Source: Snuella sedimenti (GTDB taxonomy: Bacteria; Bacteroidota; Bacteroidia; Flavobacteriales; Flavobacteriaceae). From it: a DNA stretch of 64,000 nt. Of the stretch, positions 1 through 8,273 are shown piece by piece. The DNA is taken from assembly GCF_016428595.1 (NCBI RefSeq), contig NZ_JAELVQ010000014.1, positions 49,433 through 113,432 of the forward strand, written 5' to 3'. Below the pieces are notes generated by a model. The model saw only the letters and a list, made by a program, of their open reading frames with translations, did not search any database and was not told the DNA's origin. Every line of letters begins with the position of its first letter. Positions within the stretch are counted from its first letter, which is position 1. Position numbers and translations under genes: made by a program.

Positions 1-1
1 T

Positions 2-922
2 CATTTTGATTTCCATGCCCATAATGATTATGATCTAGGCGTATCCAATGTAATGGAAGCCATAAAAGCAGGTGCTAATGGGTTGCACTTAACCATTAAT
101 GGTATGGGCGAACGGGCAGGAAATGCCCCTATGGCTAGTACCATAGCCGTTATTAACGACTTTATGCCCGATGTGGAAATAAATGTAAACGAAAAAGTGC
201 TGTATACTGTAAGTAAACTGGTTGAGAACTTTTCGGGTGTGATGATTCCGGCTAACAAGCCTGTTATAGGCGCCAATGTTTTTACACAAACAGCTGGAAT
301 TCATGCCGATGGCGATAACAAAAAAAACCTCTATTTTAGTGATTTATTGCCTGAACGCTTTGGTAGGACACGAAAGTATGCCTTAGGAAAATCTTCTGGT
401 AAAGCCAATATTCAAAAGAATTTACAAGAATTAGGCTTACAGTTAAATGATGACGATTTGCGAAAAGTAACACAACGTATAATCGAACTGGGAGACAAAA
501 AGCAAGTGGTTACCAAAGAGGATTTGCCCTATATCATTTCCGATGTACTGGATCGCTATACCCATGAAGAAAAGGTAAAAGTAGAATCCTATGTGTTGAC
601 ACACTCAAAGGGCTTACGACCTTCAACTACTGTTGCTATGACCATTGAAGGGAAAACCTTTGAGGAAAATGCATCTGGTGACGGTCAATTTGATGCCTTT
701 ATGAATGCCATACGTAACATTTTTAAACAGAAAAATTTAGTATTACCAGAACTTATCGATTATGCAGTGAGAATTCCGCCGGGAAGTCATTCTGATGCTT
801 TATGTGAAACGATAATCACATGGAAGAATCAAGACAAAGAATTTAAAACCCGTGGTCTAGATTCCGATCAAACCGTTTCTGCTATCAAAGCAACCGAAAA
901 AATGCTAAACATATTTTATTAA
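2..922 (+). CDS. leuA: 2-isopropylmalate synthase-type enzyme, 3' part
   Basis: Likely condenses acetyl-CoA with 2-oxoisovalerate, the first committed step of leucine synthesis. The gene enters from the left edge already in frame. The visible 306 residues open with the metal-binding HAHND motif of the HMGL-like TIM barrel, followed by a glycine-rich GMGERAGN segment. After a helical linker comes a C-terminal region of about 120 residues that resembles the LeuA allosteric dimerisation domain (GDGQFDAF). Gene leuB follows 34 bases later on the same strand, which supports a leucine operon. Citramalate synthase shares this architecture and cannot be excluded without the N-terminus. Confidence 0.82.
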   Translation, partial: HFDFHAHNDYDLGVSNVMEAIKAGANGLHLTINGMGERAGNAPMASTIAVINDFMPDVEINVNEKVLYTVSKLVENFSGVMIPANKPVIGANVFTQTAGIHADGDNKKNLYFSDLLPERFGRTRKYALGKSSGKANIQKNLQELGLQLNDDDLRKVTQRIIELGDKKQVVTKEDLPYIISDVLDRYTHEEKVKVESYVLTHSKGLRPSTTVAMTIEGKTFEENASGDGQFDAFMNAIRNIFKQKNLVLPELIDYAVRIPPGSHSDALCETIITWKNQDKEFKTRGLDSDQTVSAIKATEKMLNIFY

Positions 923-956
923 TTAAGAGAACATAAAATTTATATAAAACGAGCAA

Positions 957-2015
957 ATGAAATTTAACATAGCCCTTTTAGCCGGAGACGGTATAGGACC
1001 AGAAGTAATAGAACAAGCCGTAAAAGTTAGTGATGCCGTAGCAAAGAAGTTTGGACATGAAATCACTTGGAAACCTGCCTTAACAGGAGCAGCAGCTATC
1101 GATGCCGTTGGCGAACCATATCCCGATGAAACTCACGAGGTATGTGCGAATGCCGATGCTGTATTGTTTGGAGCCATTGGCCATCCAAAATTCGATAACG
1201 ATCCATCTGCACCAGTACGTCCAGAACAAGGTTTACTTAAAATGCGTAAGAAATTAGGCTTGTTTGCCAATGTACGCCCAACGTTTACATTTCCTTCACT
1301 TTTAGATAAGTCACCCCTAAAACAAGAACGTATAGAAGGTACCGATTTGGTCTTTTTACGTGAATTGACGGGCGGTATTTACTTTGGTGAAAAAGGAAGA
1401 AGAGATGAAGGTGAAACTGCATATGACAATTGTGTATATACTAGGAAAGAAGTACAACGTTTAGCTAAAAAGGGTTTTGAATTAGCCATGTCGCGCTCTA
1501 AAAAATTATGCTGTGTCGATAAAGCCAATGTTTTGGAAACGTCGCGTTTGTGGAGAGAAACTGTACAGGCTATGGAAAAGGATTACCCAGAGGTAGAAGT
1601 AAGCTACGAATTTGTGGATGCCGTAGCCATGCGCTTGGTACAATGGCCTAACAGCTACGATGTGTTAATTACAGAGAACTTGTTTGGAGATATTCTAACC
1701 GATGAAGCGTCTGTAATTTCTGGTTCTATGGGATTAATGCCATCAGCATCTATGGGAGCCGATATTGCTTTGTTCGAACCTATTCACGGATCCTATCCAC
1801 AAGCTACTGGTTTGAATATAGCGAATCCTATGGCAACAGTTTTATCTGCAGCTATGATGTTCGAAACAGCATTTAACCTTCCGGAAGAAGGAAAAGCGAT
1901 TAGAGATGCTGTAAACAAAGCCCTGGCAGAAGGTATCGTAACTGAAGATCTTGCCGACGGAGGAAAAGCTTATGGTACTAAGGAAGTAGGTGATTGGTTA
2001 GCAGCTAATGTCTAA
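957..2015 (+). CDS. leuB: 3-isopropylmalate dehydrogenase
   Basis: Oxidises and decarboxylates 3-isopropylmalate to 2-oxoisocaproate with NAD in the third step of leucine synthesis; cytosolic homodimer. The 352 residues match the usual family length. Visible family motifs are the start [11 protein letters not shown], the substrate-binding arginines in [16 protein letters not shown], the ELTGGIYFG loop, the [13 protein letters not shown] block, the metal-binding aspartates in [19 protein letters not shown] sequence, and [12 protein letters not shown]. It is the last gene of the leucine operon; a strong terminator hairpin follows within 25 bases. Confidence 0.96.
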   Translation: MKFNIALLAGDGIGPEVIEQAVKVSDAVAKKFGHEITWKPALTGAAAIDAVGEPYPDETHEVCANADAVLFGAIGHPKFDNDPSAPVRPEQGLLKMRKKLGLFANVRPTFTFPSLLDKSPLKQERIEGTDLVFLRELTGGIYFGEKGRRDEGETAYDNCVYTRKEVQRLAKKGFELAMSRSKKLCCVDKANVLETSRLWRETVQAMEKDYPEVEVSYEFVDAVAMRLVQWPNSYDVLITENLFGDILTDEASVISGSMGLMPSASMGADIALFEPIHGSYPQATGLNIANPMATVLSAAMMFETAFNLPEEGKAIRDAVNKALAEGIVTEDLADGGKAYGTKEVGDWLAANV

Positions 2016-2038
2016 GCCGTATTGACATAAATTTATAG

Positions 2039-2069
2039 AAAAGTGAGTCCAAATGGGCTCACTTTTTTT
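2039..2069 (+). terminator. Intrinsic terminator of the leucine operon
   Basis: A 12-base stem (2039-2050 with 2055-2066, one G-U pair) with a 4-base AAAT loop is followed by a run of T. It lies 24 bases after the leuB stop codon. Confidence 0.9.
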
Positions 2070-2127
2070 GAATGTTTTTCTAATATCAGATTACCCGAAT
2101 TAGACTGCTATTTTATGAAAAATCATG

Positions 2128-2147
2128 TCATTCCTGTACAGGAATGA
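2128..2147. repeat. 20-bp perfect palindrome, REP-like
   Basis: TCATTCCTGTACAGGAATGA is its own reverse complement. It lies between the convergent leuB and ASCH genes. Sequences of the type GTCATTCCTG...CAGGAAT recur between genes in many Flavobacteria, so this is probably a dispersed palindromic repeat and not an operator. Confidence 0.65.
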
Positions 2148-2196
2148 ATCCATAAGCCGAAAAGATCTATCTTATTTTGACTTCATTTAGAATTGA

Positions 2197-2220
2197 TACA
2201 TCGAGCGCAGTCGAGATGTA
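2197..2220. repeat. Imperfect palindrome of the CTCGACTGCGCTCGA type
   Basis: The outer arms TACATC and GATGTA enclose a GAGCGCAGTCGA centre. The minus strand reads ACATCTCGACTGCGCTCGAT, a variant of an intergenic repeat that is very common in Bacteroidota. It ends four bases before the stop of the ASCH gene and may act as a 3' stabilising hairpin. Confidence 0.6.
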
Positions 2221-2224
2221 AATA

Positions 2225-2695
2225 CTATTTCCAAACCGTTTTAAAATACTCGCAGACTATAATCATGTCTTCTGTTGGTTCTGAGCCTTTAGCTTTCATT
2301 TCCCTGCCGTAGTAATCCCAGTGTACTTTTTTCCAATAATCTAATGATTTATCGCCTTCCCCTTCAATGTGGGCGTATTCCGGAGTGATGTCCTTAAATG
2401 GCACTTGTTCAACTTTGGTTGTTTGAATAATTGCTTTGGCTTGGCCATTCCAATTTGTTATTATATAAAGGTCTCCATTTTGAGGAAGCGGTTCCTTATA
2501 TGTTTCAAACCACCACAAAGAAGTTGATGTAGCTTGTTTGATGCCTTCAACAGTCAATTGCGCACAGGTATCAGCATCCAGTTGGTTGTCACAAAAGTAG
2601 CAAACGACTGGCAAAGGTTTATTTTTATATTCGGGGTTATTTTGGATAAATCCTTGCCACAGTGCTTGTGCAGAACTATGAGTAGTTTTTGTCAT
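2225..2695 (-). CDS. ASCH domain protein
   Basis: A 156-residue protein with one ASCH (PUA-like) domain, a fold thought to bind RNA or nucleotides; the precise role is unknown. The family pattern is visible as KQATSTSLWWFETYKEPLP, then GDLYIITNWNGQAKAIIQTTKVEQVPF and EGEGDKSLDYWKKVHW, ending in IVCEYF. I use the ATG at 2695 because the longer reading frame would need a TTG at 2731 and adds 12 residues that do not look like the family. It stands alone, convergent with leuB. Confidence 0.8.
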   Translation of the reverse strand: MTKTTHSSAQALWQGFIQNNPEYKNKPLPVVCYFCDNQLDADTCAQLTVEGIKQATSTSLWWFETYKEPLPQNGDLYIITNWNGQAKAIIQTTKVEQVPFKDITPEYAHIEGEGDKSLDYWKKVHWDYYGREMKAKGSEPTEDMIIVCEYFKTVWK

Positions 2696-2819
2696 TGAAG
2701 AAAGGTGATTTAAGTAATCTCTAAGAATCAAATGTAAGCAAAAGTGAAAACATTTTTCTTTATCCTAGAACTTACTTTAATATAAAAGAATTGATAGTTG
2801 ATATCAAGATATTCTTTAG

Positions 2820-4067
2820 TTAAGGAGCTTTAAACGACGAATTACTCGGCAATTCAAAAATCTCCAAATCAAAATAGGGAAGTGCTGCTATAAGGTGATC
2901 GAAAATATCCGACATAATATACTCGTAATTTTCCCAACGTTTATCACTGCTAAACGCATAGATTTCCATAGGGATTCCTTGTGTAGTAGGGGCTAGCTGA
3001 CGTGCCATAATCATCATGTCTTTATTAATAGCAGAATGCTGCTTTAAGTAACTATCAATGTATTTTCTAAATACCCCTATATTAGTAAGATTGCGACCAT
3101 TTAACAACATGTTTTTGTCCACATCATGTGATTGGTTGTAAGTTTGGATATCAGCCTGTCTTGATTCCAGGTATTTGGTAATTAACTGTACACCTTTTAA
3201 TTTTTCTACATCAGCTTCCGTTAAATACTTAACACCTTGCTGATTAATATAAAGAGCACGTTTAATACGACGCCCCTCCGAGCTGGTCATACCACGCCAA
3301 TTTTTAAAAGAATCAGATATTAGGGCGTAAGTAGGAATGGTAGTTATGGTCTTGTCAAAATTCTGAACCTTTACGGTAGCCAAAGTAATTTCAACAACAT
3401 CGCCATCGGCACCGTATTTTTCAAAAGTGATCCAATCCCCAATGCGTACCATATCGTTAATAGAAACCTGAATACTGGCAACAAATCCTAAGATAGTATC
3501 TTTAAAAACAAGTAAAATAATTGCCGAAGCTGCACCAAGACTAGCCATGAATTCAATGAATTCAATATTGGTAACTATGGCAAAAGCAGAAAAGATACCA
3601 ATTACCCAAGCAAAAATCATAAACACCTGAATATAGCTCGCTACCGGTTTGTCCTTAAATTGGCTAAGCGTCTTTAGATAATCTTTAACGGTATTTAAAA
3701 AGCTTCTAACGATCCATAAGGCTAGTATAATACCAAATACTTTTAGACCTTTTTCTACGATATTTTCATAATACTGAAAATCGATTAAAACAATTGGAAC
3801 AAATTCTAAAGCTATTAAAAGCGGAATGATATGGGCGATATTTCGCGGTGCTTTGTTGGCTACAAGTAAGTCGTCAAAATTAGTTTTAGACTTTGCTGCA
3901 AACTGGGAAAATAAACCAATAAGCAGTTTTCTAATAATAAAGTCTATTATAAAAATAATAATAAGTAAACCAATAAGCAACAGCAGCATGTTTAAATATT
4001 TTGCAGCTGTTTCGTTCGTTCCAACAGATACTAGGTAATCATAAAGTAAATGTTTAACAGATTCCAT
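2820..4067 (-). CDS. MscS-family mechanosensitive channel
   Basis: Probable inner-membrane channel that opens under membrane tension to release solutes during osmotic downshock. The 415 residues show about five membrane segments (roughly residues 24-46, 70-92, 104-122, 145-165 and 170-190). A glycine/alanine-rich pore helix (ASLGAASAIILLVFKDTILGFVASIQ) is followed by the beta domain IGDWITFEKYGADGDVVEI, the hallmark of MscS. The long C-terminal tail of about 150 residues resembles the YbdG/MscM-type branch. Its ATG overlaps the stop of the DUF3817 gene by one base (TAATG), so the two are translationally coupled. Confidence 0.92.
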   Translation of the reverse strand: MESVKHLLYDYLVSVGTNETAAKYLNMLLLLIGLLIIIFIIDFIIRKLLIGLFSQFAAKSKTNFDDLLVANKAPRNIAHIIPLLIALEFVPIVLIDFQYYENIVEKGLKVFGIILALWIVRSFLNTVKDYLKTLSQFKDKPVASYIQVFMIFAWVIGIFSAFAIVTNIEFIEFMASLGAASAIILLVFKDTILGFVASIQVSINDMVRIGDWITFEKYGADGDVVEITLATVKVQNFDKTITTIPTYALISDSFKNWRGMTSSEGRRIKRALYINQQGVKYLTEADVEKLKGVQLITKYLESRQADIQTYNQSHDVDKNMLLNGRNLTNIGVFRKYIDSYLKQHSAINKDMMIMARQLAPTTQGIPMEIYAFSSDKRWENYEYIMSDIFDHLIAALPYFDLEIFELPSNSSFKAP

Positions 4068-4357
4068 TACTTAACAGGTTTTAGATATTTTCTATCAATA
4101 TAAAAAGTGCCAAATGGAATGATAGCAGCCAATAGAACACCTCCAAATTGATTTGTATTCCACTCAAAATCTTTCTTCAACATAATAGCTAGTACTATGT
4201 ACCCCATAAACAATAAACCATGCGGCATACCCAACAACTTAACATATTGTGGATCGTCGAGCATGTATTTAATTGGAGTGGCTATAAACAACAATAAAAT
4301 ATAAGAAAGCCCTTCTAGAAAAGCTACAATTCTAAATATACTAATAAATGAAACCAT
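4067..4357 (-). CDS. DUF3817 family membrane protein
   Basis: A 96-residue integral membrane protein with three predicted helices (about residues 5-28, 42-60 and 70-86). The motif GMPHGLLFMGYI and the N-terminal RIVAFLEGLSYILLLF are typical of DUF3817. No biochemical role is known for the family. Its stop codon overlaps the start of the MscS-like gene, which suggests a two-gene operon and a membrane-associated role. Confidence 0.85.
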   Translation of the reverse strand: MVSFISIFRIVAFLEGLSYILLLFIATPIKYMLDDPQYVKLLGMPHGLLFMGYIVLAIMLKKDFEWNTNQFGGVLLAAIIPFGTFYIDRKYLKPVK

Positions 4358-4424
4358 AAAGCATTATTTTTAAGCTGCAAAAATACAGTACAGCAATTTA
4401 AAACATATAGCTTTTAAGACTTTT

Positions 4425-5042
4425 TTAAAATATATGGAAAATAATAAGCCCGTAAGCCAAAAAGCGCAACAAGCGTAAGGAACCGAACAGCACTACATTT
4501 TTAAACGGAAAAGCAATAATACCAGCAGCGATACAGGACATAGAAAACGGCAATGGGAGCAGTGCTCCAACAACAATAAGGAAACCACCCCATTTTCTGG
4601 AGTTCTTAAGCTGCTTAGCCATTTTAACTTCTAAATAGTCATGTACAGTCGGAATTTTGGTAATCGCAACACCAATCCAATACGATAATAAGCCCCCAAC
4701 ATAAGAAGCAAATGCAAGAACAGACAAGTACAACCACGGACTGTGCATTTTTCCAGACCAAGCTATAAAAATTTCGGGGGGTATTAGGCCCAACAGTGTT
4801 TCAGAAACAAAAAAGAAGATTAGCACACCGTATACTGGTAAGGTTTCTGTAAGACGTACCAATGCCGCATTAATATCAAAAAAATGATTTAAACAGTAAA
4901 TACCAACAACCAAAAGCACAATAACAGGCAAAGCCTTTCTAACAGCTTGCCAAACAAAACTATAAAATCCCGTATAACTATAATACTGATGCAATAACTG
5001 AATACGTGATTTTTCGGTTTTATTTTTTAACTTTCCTTTCAT
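4425..5042 (-). CDS. YqaA/DedA-like VTT-domain membrane protein
   Basis: A 205-residue inner-membrane protein related to the SNARE-associated (VTT/DedA) superfamily, some members of which flip polyprenyl phosphate or phospholipids. After a basic N-terminus there are about five hydrophobic segments. A re-entrant type motif, SETLLGLIPPEIFIAWSGK, and the later GALLPLPFSMSCIAAGIIAFPF fit the family. The ATG at 5042 is preferred over an upstream TTG at 5072. It lies 67 bases upstream of the DUF3817 gene on the same strand. Confidence 0.8.
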   Translation of the reverse strand: MKGKLKNKTEKSRIQLLHQYYSYTGFYSFVWQAVRKALPVIVLLVVGIYCLNHFFDINAALVRLTETLPVYGVLIFFFVSETLLGLIPPEIFIAWSGKMHSPWLYLSVLAFASYVGGLLSYWIGVAITKIPTVHDYLEVKMAKQLKNSRKWGGFLIVVGALLPLPFSMSCIAAGIIAFPFKNVVLFGSLRLLRFLAYGLIIFHIF

Positions 5043-5213
5043 GTGTTTGCACCTGTTTTTTGCAAAGTGCAAATATAAGGGATAAGAGCGGTCTTATAAG
5101 GGATTTTTAAGATTATTTAACATGTATGAGGGACATCTCGGGAATTTCATTTAATCTTTTTTGCTCGTTAGTTAAAACTTAAACACTCTCTTGCTTCCAA
5201 GAATTTTTATCAT

Positions 5214-5260
5214 CACAAATTCACGAATGACAGGATCAAAAAAATATTCGTGTATTCGTG
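5214..5260. repeat. Imperfect inverted repeat, REP-like
   Basis: Arms CACAAATTCACGAAT (5214-5228) and ATTCGTGTATTCGTG (5246-5260) pair at 13 of 15 positions around a 17-base loop. The right arm resembles the ATTCGTG...ATTCGTGGC repeats scattered through many Bacteroidota genomes. Confidence 0.6.
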
Positions 5261-5286
5261 GCAAAGCATAATTTAGTCCATTAAGA

Positions 5287-5298
5287 TGACATATGTCA
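5287..5298 (+). promoter_or_regulatory. Fnr-like site upstream of EF-G2
   Basis: TGACATATGTCA is a perfect palindrome (14 bp with flanking A and T). It fits the TGAY-N4-RTCA pattern seen before hemN, ccoS, ccoI and ppdK. Its centre is 29.5 bases before the first T of the candidate -7 box at 5322-5329, the same spacing as at the other four sites. Confidence 0.6.
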
Positions 5299-5321
5299 TT
5301 TTATCCTCTACTTTTTGTAGG

Positions 5322-5329
5322 TACCTTAG
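5322..5329 (+). promoter_or_regulatory. Candidate -7 box of the EF-G2 promoter
   Basis: TACCTTAG matches the Bacteroidota -7 consensus TAnnTTTG at five of six fixed positions. The choice rests on its exact spacing from the palindrome at 5287-5298. Confidence 0.45.
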
Positions 5330-5332
5330 TAG

Positions 5333-5348
5333 TGTTTCAGCTGAAACA
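5333..5348. promoter_or_regulatory. 16-bp perfect palindrome at the inferred EF-G2 start
   Basis: TGTTTCAGCTGAAACA is its own reverse complement and begins where transcription from the 5322 box should start. It could be a second operator or a 5' hairpin in the messenger. There is no T-run after it, so it does not look like a terminator. Confidence 0.5.
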
Positions 5349-5520
5349 GGAAATATGAAGTAACCTCTTAACATCAAATAAAAACAAAAAATTATTTCTA
5401 AACACGTATATTTTTTATAACTTACTTAATTCCAGTAATCTACAAAATTAATGTCAATGAAACGAGTATTAATTAATTTTAAAAATAGCTTCGAAAGAGG
5501 GTATGCTTAAAATTTATAAA

Positions 5521-5572
5521 GTGAGAGTGAAGCGGTTGCGCACGTTCTCAATTTTATAATTACTATATAATC
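5521..5572 (+). repeat. Dispersed 52-base element, copy 1
   Basis: It matches 28906-28957 (opposite strand) at 45 of 52 positions. The pair shares GAGAG(T/C)G...ACGTTCTC arms that can form a hairpin, and the run GTTCTCAATTTTATAATTA is identical. Weaker similarity continues on both sides, including the A-rich bases just before a start codon. Confidence 0.7.
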
Positions 5573-5597
5573 AAATAATTAACTAAAATCTAAACGA

Positions 5598-7724
5598 GTG
5601 AAAATTTACGACGAAAAACACATCAAAAATGTTGTTTTTGTTGGTGCTCATGGCAGCGGAAAAACAACACTGGCTGAGACCATGCTCTTCGAAGCTGGGC
5701 TCATAAACAGGCGAGGAACCGTAGAAGAACACAACACGATTTCCGATTACCATGCGATAGAGCACGAACGTGGTATATCGGTTTTTGCAACACCACTACA
5801 TACAGAATGGCGTAATTACAAGATTAATATTATCGACACTCCAGGATTGGATGACTTTATTGGTGAGATTATTTCATCCATTAGGGTGGCTGATACTGTT
5901 GTTAACGTTATCAATGCCAAAAATGGCTGTGAGATCGGTACAGAGATCATATGGAACTATATTGACAAATACCACAAACCCATGTTGTTTGTCATCAATC
6001 AATTGGATCATGTCAACGCCGACTTCGAACAAAGCTTTGCAAGCATCAAAAAGCTTGTAGGCAATAACGTTGTCAAAGTACAGTACCCCATTGTTATCGA
6101 TGGGGCTTTTTGTTTAATAGACGTTCTTAAAATGAAACTTTATAAGTTTCCGCCACAGGGAGGGAAGCCTGAGAAATTAGATATCCCGGATTCCGAAAAG
6201 GAAAAAGCCGATACGCTTCACAATGAACTGGTGGAGAAAGCCGCTGAAAACGACGAAGAACTGTTGGAAATTTTCTTTAACAAAGGTACGCTGAACGAAG
6301 ATGAAATGCGACAGGGGATTAAAATGGGTATGACCAACCACGATCTGTTCCCTGTGTTTTGTGTTTCCGCACTTAACGATATGGGCACAGGCAGGTTAAT
6401 GGGTTTTATCGATAATGTAGCACCCGCTACGGCCGATCTCAAGCCCGAACAAAGCATTGAGGGTAAAACGATAGTATCCGACAAGGCAGTCCCCACCACC
6501 TTGTTTATTTTTAAAACCTTTCACCAACCTAATTTGGGGCAGGTCACCTTTTTTAAAGTCATGTCCGGTACTGTTAATGTTAACGACAAGTTTGTCAACT
6601 CCAATAACGGGGAAACCGAAATCATGAACCAGTTGTTTATTATGGATGGCAAAAACCGCAGTACCGTTAACAAACTGGCTGTAGGCGACATCGGTGCCAC
6701 CTTAAAGCTGAAATACACTGAAACAGGCGATACGCTTTGCTATAAAGGCCATCAGGTAACGCTAAAACCCATTAAGTATCCCGACTCCAGGATTACTAAA
6801 GTGGTTTCCGCACTCAGCAAGAATGATGATGAAAAATTGAATGAGGCACTAAAGAAACTAAACAGCCAGGATCCTACGGTAATAATTGCCTTTTCAAAGG
6901 AAACCAAACAGCTGCTGTTAAGCTGTCAGGGTGAATTGCATTTGGCTACCATAAGGTGGATGTTGGAACATTTATACAACATTGAAGCGGAATTTAAAAA
7001 GCCGAAGATTGCCTATAGGGAGACCGTACAGCGCTCGTCTACAGCCAACTACAGGCACAAAAAACAATCGGGAGGTGCCGGGCAGTTTGCTCAGGTACAC
7101 CTTAAGATAGAACCTTGGTACGAAGGGCTTGAAGAACCGGAAGGTTTTAATATAAGAGGCAAGGAAATTGTGGCATTGCCTTGGGGCGGCACCTTAGTAT
7201 TCTATAACTGTATTGTAGGTGGTGCCATAGACCAGCGCTATTTGCCATCGATAATGAAAGGTGTACTGGAAGTCATGGAGTCCGGTCCGCTCACCAAATC
7301 GTTTATACGCGACGTACGGGTGATAGTCTACGACGGTAAAATGCATCCCGTAGACTCTAACGACATCTCCTTTAAAATTGCCGGAGCCTATGCCTTTAAA
7401 GAGGCCTTTTTAAATTCTAATCCCAAGCTATTGGAGCCTACGAATAGGCTGACTGTTAAAGTTCCCGAGGATATGGTAGGTAATGTGATGACGGACTTAC
7501 AAACCCGACGCGCCATTATCCAAGGGATTGAAAGCGAAGGGAATTACCAGGTATTAAAGTGTACCTGCCCGGCATCCGAGCTGTATGGCTTTTCCACCGC
7601 ATTGCGATCCTTAACACAGGGAAGGGCCACCTTTAGTTCGGTGTTCACCTCTTACGAATCGGTACCCGCTAATGTACAGAACGACTTTATTAAACAAGTA
7701 GCCTTAGAAGAAATAAAAATTTAG
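5598..7724 (+). CDS. EF-G2, elongation factor G paralogue with altered G domain
   Basis: A translation factor of the EF-G fold with 708 residues and all five domains. The P-loop GAHGSGKT (16-23) and ERGIS switch I are present. Switch II reads DTPGLDDF (80-87), so the catalytic histidine of normal EF-G (DTPGHVDF) is Leu84. The base-recognition motif is NQLD (134-137), not NKxD. The sequence closely resembles Bacteroides EF-G2, a paralogue reported to support translation without detectable GTPase activity under carbon limitation and to depend on a Crp-family regulator. The start is GTG in the context AAAATCTAAACGAGTGAAA. The canonical fusA is expected elsewhere. A small helical protein follows 14 bases downstream. 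Confidence 0.9.
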   Translation: MKIYDEKHIKNVVFVGAHGSGKTTLAETMLFEAGLINRRGTVEEHNTISDYHAIEHERGISVFATPLHTEWRNYKINIIDTPGLDDFIGEIISSIRVADTVVNVINAKNGCEIGTEIIWNYIDKYHKPMLFVINQLDHVNADFEQSFASIKKLVGNNVVKVQYPIVIDGAFCLIDVLKMKLYKFPPQGGKPEKLDIPDSEKEKADTLHNELVEKAAENDEELLEIFFNKGTLNEDEMRQGIKMGMTNHDLFPVFCVSALNDMGTGRLMGFIDNVAPATADLKPEQSIEGKTIVSDKAVPTTLFIFKTFHQPNLGQVTFFKVMSGTVNVNDKFVNSNNGETEIMNQLFIMDGKNRSTVNKLAVGDIGATLKLKYTETGDTLCYKGHQVTLKPIKYPDSRITKVVSALSKNDDEKLNEALKKLNSQDPTVIIAFSKETKQLLLSCQGELHLATIRWMLEHLYNIEAEFKKPKIAYRETVQRSSTANYRHKKQSGGAGQFAQVHLKIEPWYEGLEEPEGFNIRGKEIVALPWGGTLVFYNCIVGGAIDQRYLPSIMKGVLEVMESGPLTKSFIRDVRVIVYDGKMHPVDSNDISFKIAGAYAFKEAFLNSNPKLLEPTNRLTVKVPEDMVGNVMTDLQTRRAIIQGIESEGNYQVLKCTCPASELYGFSTALRSLTQGRATFSSVFTSYESVPANVQNDFIKQVALEEIKI

Positions 7725-7738
7725 AATAAACAAACATC

Positions 7739-8125
7739 ATGCAAATTCAAACTAAAGTATCCTATTTAAGTGACCTAAAATTTAATTTAGAAACCTGGAA
7801 GCGCGAGCTCCGTTTCCATTTTAGCGAAATGGACAGCTTTGAAGAAAAACTAGAGGAAATAGCCTCAAGGGAATACGATAAGCGCGCCATGCAGCAAATC
7901 GAAAATTTTCAAAACAGAATCGAAATAGAGCGCAATGAGATCTCAAAACTCATGCACCGCTGTAAAAATAAAATGAATGCCTTAATAGCGGTCGATTATA
8001 ACGAGTCCATTGACGGTAGTTTGTTGCACAAACAAAAGCCTTTAAAAGAAGACATGCGACAGTACATTAAATTACATTATGACCTTAAAGAAGAAATGAT
8101 GGGGTTCTTTAGCCAATGGCTGTAA
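7739..8125 (+). CDS. Small helical protein co-transcribed with EF-G2
   Basis: A 128-residue soluble protein that I do not recognise. It is almost wholly helical and highly charged, with a likely coiled coil at about residues 15-80 (FSEMDSFEEKLEEI ... IENFQNRIEIERNEISKL). It has no signal peptide and no catalytic motif. It starts 14 bases after EF-G2 with no terminator between, so the two are probably expressed together. A role on the ribosome or in helping EF-G2 is possible but is only inferred from position. Confidence 0.7.
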   Translation: MQIQTKVSYLSDLKFNLETWKRELRFHFSEMDSFEEKLEEIASREYDKRAMQQIENFQNRIEIERNEISKLMHRCKNKMNALIAVDYNESIDGSLLHKQKPLKEDMRQYIKLHYDLKEEMMGFFSQWL

Positions 8126-8162
8126 TTACAAGAGGTTTTAATAATCAGTATTAGTTGTTAAC

Positions 8163-8195
8163 ACCCCATTGTCGCAGGGTTGATGGTGGGGTTTT
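8163..8195 (+). terminator. Possible weak terminator of the EF-G2 unit
   Basis: ACCCCA (8163-8168) can pair with TGGGGT (8187-8192), followed by TTT. The stem is short and the loop long, so this is uncertain. Confidence 0.3.
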
Positions 8196-8220
8196 GGTGA
8201 TTAAAATTATTGTATAATAC

Positions 8221-8250
8221 AAAAAAAGGCCACATAAAATTATGTAGCCT
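8221..8250 (-). terminator. Intrinsic terminator of the YceI gene
   Basis: On the minus strand an 11-base stem (AGGCTACATAA with TTATGTGGCCT, one G-U pair, 8227-8250) is followed by seven T. On the plus strand the same pair is a C-A mismatch, so it serves the minus strand. Confidence 0.85.
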
Positions 8251-8273
8251 ATATTATTTAGGTTATATAGCTC

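Larger units (their letters stand above)
5073..5597. other. 525-base gap upstream of EF-G2 with several palindromes
   Basis: No convincing gene. It holds an imperfect inverted repeat (5214-5260), an Fnr-like palindrome with a -7 box (5287-5329), a 16-bp perfect palindrome at the inferred transcription start (5333-5348), and a 52-base element that recurs at 28906-28957 (5521-5572). If transcription starts near 5334 the EF-G2 messenger has a leader of about 264 bases. Confidence 0.75.

Noticed and set aside
2696..2731. Longer N-terminus of the ASCH protein starting at TTG
   Set aside because: It needs a rare start codon and adds residues not typical of the family; an ATG at 2695 fits better. 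The same reasoning applies to TTG starts at 5072, 9024, 35585 and 56317.
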